Notes under the pieces: generated by a model | What the model saw: the letters and a program-made list of their open reading frames with translations, nothing else | What the model was told of the DNA's origin: nothing | Database searches by the model: none | Shown: positions 1 through 10,200 of the stretch, piece by piece | Layout of the letters: each line of letters begins with the position of its first letter | Position numbering within the stretch: the stretch's first letter is position 1 | Made by a program: the position numbers and the translations under genes | DNA from: Camarhynchus parvulus | Taxonomy: Eukaryota; Chordata; Aves; Passeriformes; Thraupidae | NCBI RefSeq assembly: GCF_901933205.1 | Contig: NC_044573.1 | Location: 47,769,493 to 47,833,492, forward strand | Direction of reading: 5' to 3' | DNA length: 64,000 bases

Positions 1-1239
1 TCAGCTCCAGCACAGAGCCAGCCAGCCACAAGAGCCCTGCCACAGCCCGTGTAATGAACACCTCAGCCAGGCAGTGAGCACACTCCGCTGAGGTGAGAGT
101 GAGCAGCTCAGTAACCTCACCTGTCCCACTGCAGGCACTGCCAGTAAGAGGCAGTTGGGAAAACCAATGACTGTCTGCGTGGATTCTGCCCAGCAATTTA
201 TATAATTGTCTGATGAGGAGATGAAACAATTCTGCTTGGCTTCTCTGAGTCATGATGCCAATCCCTACCATCTTCTGGAGCTCACTTGGCTAGATTAATA
301 TACACAGATCCTATAATCAAACCTGTGAGGGGAAAAAGGGCCTGTCCTCAGGATCAAGGAAGATCAAGGCTGTCATATAAAGGTGGGGCAATCCTGAGAG
401 TGCTTATTATAGGAAGTGTTAGCAATGAGGCCTCAATATTAAGGTCATCTTACATTTTGTCTTGCACAGCTAACATGAAAATGATTTCTTATTGAAATGA
501 GCCTTTCCTTTGTGCTCTAACTAAGACTCTTCTAAGAGGATAAATGTCACATTTTTTACTTACTCTCCACACCTGGGTTAGGTGCTGAGAGATTGAGAGG
601 GTCTATTTGGCCAGCTCTTAAACATGTATACCCTCTCTCCAACAAAATTCTACACAAATGGCATGGAAATAAGGTCTTCAAAAGCTGGGTGCAGACCAAC
701 AAGGTTGTCCTGGAAGTTTAAAGAAAAAATAATTTTTCTTGTCAATTAACTAATCTCCTTGCCCTGTATTTTCTGTGGCAACACATACCTAGCTGTTCAT
801 TTAATATTTTCCCTCTGAAAAAAGGGTATGGTCCAAGTTAAACTGTGTTTTTTTTCCCTCAGGACTCTTAAGACACACTGCAGCCCCTTAAAACATGGCA
901 TGCATATGAGGAATAAGAGCGCTTACAGGGGTAACACCCTGTATAATTCGTACCTAGCTACAGTCTCTCAAGGGACTGGCTTCCATAGACTGAAGGGCAA
1001 GACCTGCAAAGGAAGGTTCAGCAATCAGCACCTGTGGGTGCATGGCCAAGTTGCTGGGAATAAAGTGCTGGACTAGAAGTCTAACACGCTCCAAAAGGTG
1101 TTAGAGAAGCATTGCCAGTAACACCAAAAGGCATACTGCGGTGTTACTGATGGCTGCCAGGAAAGGTTTTGTTGAGGTGCCAGCTTTAGCAAGGCCCAGT
1201 GCCTGCAGAGGACCCGAAAGGGTGACTTTGGTTACGGGA
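1..1239. other. Upstream intergenic region, no gene recognised
   Basis: AT-rich sequence with only short chance reading frames. In human the gene beyond FBXO30 on this side is SHPRH, but I see no exon of it here. No transposon family was recognised. The AT-rich composition ends abruptly at the CpG island near 1240. Confidence 0.6.
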
Positions 1240-1488
1240 TGGATTGAGGTGGTGGTGGTGGATCTACGCTGGAACCAAGGCTGGTGATCCGGCCCCAGGC
1301 GAGCTGAGCGGGGCTGTCTGGACTCAAGGCAGCAGCCGCGCTCGCCGAGCCCTCAGCCCGCGCCACCGCCTGCACAGGAGGGCTCGGGAGAGCTGCCGGA
1401 GCAGAGAGCCCAGGGGCAGGACAGGGGCTCCCGGCGGGGCCGGGCCGGGCCCGCAGCCCCTCACGCCGCTCCCGGCCGCGGTCCCCTC

Positions 1489-1500
1489 CGCGCACGCGCG
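1489..1500 (+). promoter_or_regulatory. NRF1-type binding motif
   Basis: The 12 bases CGCGCACGCGCG match the NRF1 consensus YGCGCAYGCGCR at every position. NRF1 sites are common just upstream of CpG-island starts. The site lies about 370 bp before the predicted exon 1 donor. Chance matches are more likely in such CG-rich sequence, so occupancy is inferred only. Confidence 0.5.
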
Positions 1501-1699
1501 CAGCGGGACGGGGGGAACGGGGGCAGCGCGCGCGCGACATCCGGGCACCCCCGCCCGCTCTGCCGAGGGCGAACGGGGCCGCGCCGGCGCGCGCGCGCTC
1601 CCGGGCCTCGGCCCCGCCCCCGGCGGCCCCGCCCCGCGCGTTCCCTGTCCCTGGCACGCGCGCGCGCGCCGGCGGGGGCGCGGCCGGAGCGGGGCCGCG

Positions 1700-1873
1700 C
1701 CGGGAGCCCCGCGGGCGGCGAGGCCGGGCCGGGAGAGGCGGAGCGAAGCGAAGCGAGAAGAAGAGAAGAGAAGCGGACCGAGTGCGGCGGCGGCCGGAGC
1801 CCGTTGGGGGAAAGCGCGAGGCGCAACGCAGGCTCCCGCGCCTGCTCGCCTGCCTGCGGAGCGACGGGGACGG
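1700..1873 (+). other. FBXO30: Probable non-coding exon 1 (5' UTR) of FBXO30; 5' end uncertain
   Basis: The right end is supported by a strong donor, GTGAGC, at 1874. The proposed exon holds a GAA/GAG-rich purine stretch (about 1743-1774) resembling exonic splicing enhancers, and contains no ATG. It would join the acceptor at 13187. Mammalian FBXO30 likewise has a non-coding first exon followed by a large coding exon. The left boundary is a guess: the start could be anywhere between about 1500 and 1780. Confidence 0.5.
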
Positions 1874-1966
1874 GTGAGCCGCTGCCGCTGCTGTCCGCGA
1901 GTGGCGGGGAGAGCCGGGCCCTGCGCCCGCCTGTGGCCGCGCCCGCTGCCCGGCAGCCGGGCGGTA

Positions 1967-1979
1967 AACAAATGGCGGC
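1967..1979 (+). promoter_or_regulatory. YY1-type motif
   Basis: AACAAATGGCGGC matches the core of the YY1 consensus (CAANATGGCGGC). It lies about 100 bp downstream of the predicted exon 1 donor, in the range where functional YY1 sites often sit in CpG-island promoters. Its ATG opens only a short GC-rich frame. Confidence 0.4.
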
Positions 1980-4900
1980 TCGGCGGGGGCCCGAGCGCCC
2001 GGGGGCGCCTCCCCGCCGCCAGTCCTGACAGGTCGCCGTTGGCAGAGGCCGCGAGGGGCTCCGTGTGCGGCTCCGCCGGTGTCGCCTTCTCCTCGCGCCC
2101 CCCTGCCCCGCGCGGCCCGGAGCGCCGGGTGTGTGCCGGCCGGGCCGGGCCGTGCAGGGTGGCCGCTGCCGCCGGGCCCACGGGTGGCGGCGGACAGAGC
2201 TGTGCCGCGGCCGCTTCCTCCGACCCCGCCGTGCTGGCAGCGCTGTCGGGGTGTCGCGATTGCACGTGGGAAGGGCGTAGGGCCGGGGTCTGCCTGGGGC
2301 TGTGAGACCGCGGTCGGAGAGTCGCCTTTCGGCGTGAACGGAGGGAGAAGAGAGCAAATAGTCCAGAGGTATTGCTGAAATCCTTCCCTAATCCCCCGTG
2401 TGTGTGTTATTTCGAGTAGATGTGCTCAGACCGTGCAAGAGGTGGTGTTTTCTCTCTTCTCTCTGTCCCTTTTTTTAATGGCAGTTTTTTGACGTGCGGT
2501 GGAGCCTTTGTTTCCCTCCTTGAAGAAGGTAACGAGGGTTGTGTGCTTGTACTCCTGTAACCCCACGGGTCGGGAATCAGAAGCGTACAGGGAGATGACA
2601 GCGGCTTGTTGAACGGCTCGCGTCTTGGAACGGTTGTGTGGCCTCACTTCCAAAAGTTCTAGCGTCGCTGTTGTTCGCAGCAGGTCTTCCAAATTCTTAA
2701 GGGAAATAACCCGTGGGCTGGAGAGGTGGCTTTTTTTTGTTCTGTAAAACTCTACTGGGATTTGGCTGAGGAGCTTTTCATAATCCTTGCTTCCCTTTCA
2801 CTGACTGTGTTGTTAATAATGCCAGAGAAGTGTTTGTTAGCATACTAGTCCAAACCCAGTGCCCCTGAAGTAACAGCCTCACCTTGCTTGTGCTAGCCTC
2901 ACCTTGCTTGAGGCAAGATATCTCCTTTGCTTTCTCTAGAATTGGTGTGGATGGTTAAGTCCTTCACCTGGAAACCTGCTGCCTTCTGCTTCACCTTGGT
3001 GTGATACACCTTAACTGGTGCTGTGATTTGGGGGGTTAAGGTGCATGCATCCGGTTTGAGGAGGATGTCAGTTATCTATGGCCTTCTTCCCTGCACCCTT
3101 CTCCCAGAAGTACAGAAAATATTAGAAAAACTTTGTTGGTAAGCACGTCGAGTACCTGGAATACTGAAAAATGCACTGGCAGCTTTACTCTGTATGCATG
3201 TAAATATCTACGTGGACTTTCTCCATAGTGGTCAAGTTTCGTCAGGAGAAGAAATAGATTAGAGAAAGTGAATTGGGATTGTATTGCAAGCTGAGACTTT
3301 TTGTGGGGTCTCTTCTCTCATTTGCTTCCAAAGTTAGAAGGTGTTAGAAAACAGGAGAAACCCAGCAGGATGGGCAAAAGCTATGCAAAAGCAGTGGTTT
3401 TACTCTGCTGCCTGAAAATTCTTTCTTTTTGCACGAAATTCTGCATTTATGCAATTAACTTCTTAAATTCGGGTTATATTTCCCTTGCCTTCTACTTCAA
3501 AGTTGGAAGTCTAATGGGCAAAATAAGTGATGTGTTTAACAAGCAGTATCTGGTTGGAAAGCTTCTGGACAAGATTTCTGCTTGTTTTTGTACAGCCAGG
3601 TTTTTAGGTCGTGAGAAGTGTCTACAGCAGAGGGTGTAGTCTACAACTTTGTGAAGAAGAAAGCATATGGTTATTAGTCTTCAAATGAGTTCCTGTGGCT
3701 GCTGCAGATTTCAGCTGTGTAAGAAATCCCTGGTTTGCCTTCAATCCAATTGAGCTAAAAGGAGCAAAATTTTCCTCATATCTATAGACCTGTTTCTTTG
3801 GTGGACTCTGTCTAAAAGGAGGCATATGCTGTTTGCCTCTGGCAATGAGATCCAGTGGAATAAAGATGGGAGTGGGGCATGATGTTTAGTCATCATTGTA
3901 CTGGTGACAATTTCCCTTCAGTTTCCTTATCTGCACAATGAGAATAAAGGTAATGTATCTGTTGGTGAGATGGTTAGATTGTATAAGGGGGGGGGTAAGT
4001 ATTCCTCAACAGACCACAAAGAAACGAATATTTGCATTATTGATGGTTACAGAGAAATCTGTGTAAGCTGTCCTAAGTATCAGGGCACTGTCTAGTCTCA
4101 ATATTGAATGAAGGAAAAAGACTGAAAAGTCTTGTAATATAAACTGGTCTGAAACAGGCCAGCAGAGTTAAAATGGCAGGGGAGCTCTAGATTCTGACTT
4201 ACTTTGCAAGCTACTGTTTTTAATAGTTTCTGATGCGACACTTGGTGTCTTATTATAATCTTTCAGTAATCTTTTAATGCTGTTTGAAGCTTCAGGAGCC
4301 TGCAAACCCCTTCAGTCAATGCAACATCCAGTTGAGTAGATTGTGCTGTTCCTTACCAAATGTCCAACGTTGATCTGAGCTCTTAATATGAGATCACAAT
4401 GAAAAAATGATAGGTCTAAACTTGAGAATGAGAGGCATGGTGAGGTAAGCTTCTGAGTGATATAGTTACAGCTGTTCATGTAAAACTTTAGGTAGTGGTT
4501 CAGGCTGAGTGTGATACCTGGTTCAGGCTTTGCTGCAGAGGTGCTGGTAGGTGGGGGCTGTTTTGGTGAAGTTCAGGCTTTTATTTGTCTATTTAGAAAC
4601 ATCTCTAGTACATCCTGTAGTTTTCCAAAAGTCCTGTTTACAGAGAAATTTGTTGGTGTGATAGATTCATTGCAAATAGGATCTTTATAGGACTGTGCTT
4701 TATTGGCAAAGCTTTAATGCTCTTACAAAACCTTGTTTTGTCTGAGTCACTGTTGTCACCAGATAAGGAATGTGTTTGGATAGGATCGTTCAGCTGGAGT
4801 CCTTTGGCAAAAAGAAATAGAATCAAGCCTGTTGACATTTGGAAAAGGTGGTCTAAATGATATTAGAGATAACAAATTGATGAATAATCAGATGTCCTAA

Positions 4901-6761
4901 AACCCTGTACGAACTTGTAGTGAAGATGCTCGTGTTTTCCAGTTCTTCATTCATGTTAGAAACATACTGAAAGAGCTGGTATAACATGCTCACTATGAGA
5001 TATATTCCCAGTTTTCTATCATCAGCTGTTTGAGATAGGTGAGGTTTGGTTTAGACAATGGTTTTATTTAAAACTATCTTTTTTTTTACTGTTTTGTTGG
5101 TTTTAAAACCAAGCAGCTTGGAAGGGGGAAAAGTCTGACAGTTGCTGAAAAAAGTCCTTCATTTGATAAGAAATACCTGAAAATAGAATAAAGTTGTTAA
5201 AACTTTGTCTTATAGTATTGAATAATTTTGTTTTACTTCAAAGTTTTCAAAATATTTTGAGACAAACTCCCATCATTTCTACTGCAGTGTAATCTGAAGA
5301 GGTATCCTTGTGGGTATGTCTGTTAAATATTTTTGTGTACTATCTGTTTTGCTATATATTAGCCAAGCCATTGTCTACTACAAGGGTATATTTTTAACAG
5401 AGAACATAATATGGACAGAATACATGACATTGCACTTCAGTGTAGGATGTTGGAGAGAACTTGCTTTCATAGTCTTATTTGTTTTCTCATTTTGCTATGG
5501 GACCTGGTTAAACTTGTGTAGTAAGACCTGAAACAGTGTATTAATGAGATGTTTGGCCTGATTTCTGTAAGTATGCAGAGGTCAGGAATTCTTCGGCAGC
5601 AGCATGTATGAATTGAAATATTACGTAAGAAGGATTTATTTTTGGTTTCTTTTGGATGGTTAAAACTACCTACTGTAATACAGAATGCATTATTTTTTCC
5701 AGTAGTTCTGTTTCTGGTTACTGAGAAATGGCTTATTTTCTTTCCTGCTTTTTGGGAGGATTTGTGAGTTGGTATTGGCATAAGAATATCATTGTTCCTT
5801 TGGGCATATCACCTCAGTTTCACCTCTCTCAAGTTTTAGTGGTAATCCTTGGGAATGAAAGAATGGAAGAAGCATCTTGTTACAGTAAAAAGCTTTTTAA
5901 TAGTAAGCAACTTGCTCAATAAGTTCCCATGTATGAAGACTGAAGATGGAAAAATTTTAACTAGCCTAAAATGCAGTTTATAAAAGAATCTAACCTTATT
6001 TATTTATTTTAGTTCTCCAGCTGTTGCAGTCTTTCATATGAGTTTAGGGTTTTTTTTCCTGAAGTAGTCAGAGCAGTGAATTAAGTGCAGTAGCTCAGAA
6101 TAATAACTTTTAATAATTTCTTACAGCCTTAAAATATAATTAGGTTACCATCCAGTGTGACTAACAGCTAGCAATAAGCTAAAATGACAGAACTTAGGTT
6201 GTACTTGGGAAGTCTATTAAAAACTTGTTTATATTCCCATAAAATCTACAAAAAATTTCAGTGTTTGTAGCTCCAGACAGTGTAAGCCTAAAACCTTTTC
6301 AGGGGATTGTACATACATAAAGTAATGTCTACACCTGAAATGAAACCTTACTTCTGATCTCATTTCTTGCAGAATCTGCAGCAATCGAGGAGTCACACTG
6401 TGTTCAAGTTCAGAAGTGCTTTACACATGAAATCTACTGGCTCTGTTGCTGATTCTGCCCTGTCGCCATCTCAACAGGTAGAGTGCTTTTGTGCCTGAGC
6501 CATGCAGCAAGTGTAGCTGTTCCTCGTGCAGTTGTCCTGTGTCCGTGTGTGCCCAAAGGCACATTGAGGTCTTTGGGTTTCTTCTCAGGGAAATCTGTCA
6601 AGGAAGCAAGAATGCATGGCAGATCTGTCACAAAAGTACTCTAAAGAAAAGCCTAGTAGTTTTGCTCTTGATTTTTAGCACTCTTTTAACTGAGTTTAAC
6701 AAGGATAGAAGAAAGTGTTCTGTCATTTCATCAGAGATTCTGTTCTGAAATGTAACAAAGC

Positions 6762-6808
6762 CAGGTGGAGGGTCCACTTCAGGTGGACAGGTGGAGGGTC
6801 CACTTCAG
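6762..6808. repeat. Tandem duplication, 26 bp unit (1.8 copies)
   Basis: The string AGGTGGAGGGTCCACTTCAG occurs twice, 26 bp apart, with no differences. The unit itself contains the palindrome-like GGTCCACTTCAGGTGGACA. It appears to be a recent local duplication in intron 1 of FBXO30. Confidence 0.8.
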
Positions 6809-7207
6809 TCAAAGCAGCTCTTTTCCCCTTGTATTCTATTTTTTTTTTTGGCTGCAATGATTTGGGAGGAAATAATTGCACTGTATTCTCTGAATGGTAG
6901 GAAGATGGTTTGCCACTAGGAAGAAAGGATATTTGGGGCAGGAGCAGACAGGGAAAAGTCTTCTTTTTAAGGTTGGCATAAAAAAGGTTGCAATTCCCTA
7001 TAATTCTAGTGCTCATTATTTCTGCCGTAGTTAGAGATTTCTCTTTTTTTGGTCTGCTTTTTTTGTGAGGTGGATAGGTAACTTTGATTTATGCTTAAAA
7101 AAGCAGCTGGTATATATTCCTTCGATGTTAGACCACTAATAAAATTAGAATCTTTCCAGAAATATATGTCCCCCCTGCGGGTTTTTTTTCTTGTAGTAAA
7201 AAGCCAT

Positions 7208-7249
7208 GTTTTAGTGTAACCTTTTTCTGTTTTAGTGTAACCTTTTTCT
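7208..7249. repeat. Tandem duplication, 21 bp unit (2 copies)
   Basis: Two adjacent identical copies of a 21 bp unit containing TTTTAGTGTAACCTTTTTCT. This is typical of replication slippage, with no sign of function. Confidence 0.85.
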
Positions 7250-10200
7250 GTCTCTTTTGTATAATACATAATAATAGCTGTGGAGTATGATGGTAATGGT
7301 TGAAGTATCATCCTGCTTACATAGTAGTTTGGGCTTTAGTAATAGGAGCTCTTTTCATGTTTTCAGTGATTAACAATAAATTAATGTAAACTCATTCTAG
7401 TATGTTCAGTATGTGCAGTCACTACCAGCCAGGGAAGATGCTCTTGTCTTTGTTGTGGATGAATTTATGTTTGAGAATGCAATGAATACTCATCCATCCA
7501 ACTGTTTTGAATATAGTTTTAGCTTCCCTGGTCTACTTTGTTGTAACAGAAATCAGGGTTGTCCTGATGATCTTAGGGGTAGAGGGTGGTAGTTAGTATT
7601 GTGTAAGGTTGAGAATTTAAGTTTGGCATCTGAAAGAGAAGCTCCTAACAGAAACCTGGGAAAAAAATGGAAGATATACAGCTGCCACTTCTGATGCCTT
7701 GGACTAGCTAGCATGAACAGAGGGTAGACAGAGTTAGAGAATAAAGTGAGTATTTATTAAAGGCCTTTAACAGATACACCTTGGGCAGTGCAGAAGCCTC
7801 ACAGAGGCTATACCCAAGATGGATGATGGTCCTGAGTTTTTTGGGCCGATACAAGTGTAGTCTATTTGCATGTCAGGGGTTAATTGTCCGATTACAGCTT
7901 CAGGTGATGAAGTCATACTCCCCTAGTTTGCTCCCCCCCAAATTTACTTTTGTTTATACTTTTTGGGCCTGAGGCTGTGATGATCACCTTGGTTCTCAGG
8001 TCTGGAAGGATTGTTTTGTCAGGCCAAACTGTGATGAGGACTAACTAGCACTCAGAGTTATACACTAATGCAGTACAGGATATGAAAAGTATAAAAGCTA
8101 AAACTTAAGGCATCACTTCTGCAGTGTCCAAAACAAAAGGGAATTTTTTAGTATGGTTTGCATGTATTTGCTTGTGGGTGGATTTGGATGCTCCTGGGAG
8201 TTTAAACCTGTAGTACAGCTTGTGTGTCTCTAGTCTTCTACTTCCTTGAAGCAGTAGTTTAAGAATCTCTTGGTCTATTCAGTAGAATTTGATAGAAGAG
8301 TCTTAAAGGTAGTTGAGCTTTATAGGTTTCATGAATAATAGGGGGCTGTGTAATGGAGGGGTCCAATAGCAGTAATGGTTGCTGTGATTTCCTGTCTTAT
8401 TGGCCCCAAAGTATTCATATAGGAGTGAGTGAGCAAGCAGGCTTTGGGGTTGATAATGCTAAGTACAGTTTTTGTGGTATAGAAGAAAGTGAGAGCTCAC
8501 ACTTGCAGCTGAAGCATTGTGCATGTCTGAAACCCTTATTATGCTATTTTAATGTTTGTGTTACAACAGCAACTGGAAATCACGTGGCTGTAGCAGCTGG
8601 AATTTTAATCCTTTTAATTATGACAGATTTTCAAAGCATGTTCTGGCTGATTTAGTCAGCTGACTGTATAGTATGTACAATAACATCAAGTGATGGCACA
8701 AATTCTGAGAGCAGTGGTCACCTCACTGGAACGGGATGTATTTTTAGGTTTCTCTGCTAGTAACAGTCAAGTGTATGTACTTCAGCACCCTAAACTGAAG
8801 GAACTGAAGCTGGTTGCTGACACTACACTATCAGAAAAGGACAGCTGTTCGTTCTTGCTGTAGTCATTGATCTGACATTGTCTTCTGACCAGATTGTGAC
8901 AAGGAACACGGTGGGATATAAACTCTGTCAATATTATTGGTGTTTTAACAACAGGTATTTTTCTTTATGTCAGCGATGACATTCTTTGTTAGCCCTTTCA
9001 ATTTGCTGTATTAGAGGAAATAAAAGGACTTGTTACCTCCAGCGAGAATTTTCTTTATCTCCCCTTTACCCAACAGGTTTTTTCTTTACAAAGCAGCATT
9101 TGGGAAGAGGGTGGTTCTTGTTCTCAGTATAGTACTAATGATATATTGGTCCTGGTTCTTTAATGGGAAATTATTCATATGTGAATGCTCTTAATCTATG
9201 AATGAAAGAGGTGCTAAGTTCTGCGATTTACAAAGTTAGCTTGCAAAATAGAGTGAGTCACGGCCATTTGCTGATTAATCAGTGTGCTAATTCTTGACGT
9301 CTTATCTATTTATTTTACCAGTTTGATAGGGTCATTTGTTTTTTTTCCCTTGGACTTAATTTGCAATTTAAGAATTTAATTATATCAGAAGCCTAAAGTA
9401 GTTCAAGCAGTCCAGGAACTCATGACTGCCTAAAACAGCTGTTGAGTTTGAAGCTCAAGTATTAAAATTAAAAATGCATAAAAGGACCTTTAATGTATTT
9501 TAAAGAGACTTTGTAGTAGCTTATAAATAAAATGCAACATTCTGACTAAATTGAAGTTTTGCAGGAGGTACTGAGGAGTTAAGGCTTGTAAGCAGAACAC
9601 AGAATTTTAGTGAATGTTCTGCTGATGGTCTACTGATGTCTGAAGATATTTTAAATTATGTTTAGAAAATGAGCCAAAGGATTTGAATCTTAAGATAAAT
9701 GGCAATTAATATCAAGCTTCTTGGTGACCAGTAAAATACTTATTTATAGAAACTGTGAGAAGAAGTTACTTCAGCTATTTAATCGATTTTGTGCATAACT
9801 GTTTCTTGATAAAACCAATGTGAAGCATCTGTAATAGAACAAATTAGCATCTAGCTATTGATAGGACTTGGGATTTTAGTGTCAGCTTTGGCTTTCACAC
9901 ACTATCTGTTAGTGATATTTGATGTTTTCACCAGATTTTGTTTCCTTCTTACTTTGAAAGGTCATCTGCTTATATGAAATAATTAAGTTTTGATGAATAT
10001 TGGCTTATGAGTGAAAGGAGTTCAGGAGCCTGAGAAAAGCCAGTATCATTGTGCAACTCAAGTTTCACAATCTGACTTGTAAAGACCAAGATAGTGTGCT
10101 GGGGAGGAGGATGTTTTACCGTCTTAATAGAATGTTCTGTGTAAGCTCAGGCTATTTAAAGATACTATTTACTGATGGTTGACTAATTTAGGGTATGTCT

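Larger units (their letters stand above)
1240..2330 (+). promoter_or_regulatory. FBXO30: CpG island / promoter of FBXO30
   Basis: A sharp switch to very GC- and CpG-rich sequence of about 1.1 kb inside AT-rich DNA. It contains GC boxes (for example around 1611-1635), alternating CG runs, an NRF1-type site and a YY1-type site, and no evident TATA box. It lies upstream of the FBXO30 coding exon on the same strand, with a good splice donor at 1874. This is the usual layout of a broadly expressed vertebrate promoter. The exact transcription start cannot be read from sequence. Long open frames on both strands here reflect the lack of AT-rich stop codons and are not genes. Confidence 0.85.

Noticed and set aside
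1..1239. 3' end of SHPRH, the expected neighbour on this side
   Set aside because: No segment resembling its coding sequence could be recognised; it probably lies further left.
1232..2357. Several long open frames on both strands (up to 353 codons) in the first CpG island
   Set aside because: They overlap each other in all frames, are Arg/Ala/Pro/Gly-rich and are explained by high GC content that removes stop codons. No domain is recognisable.
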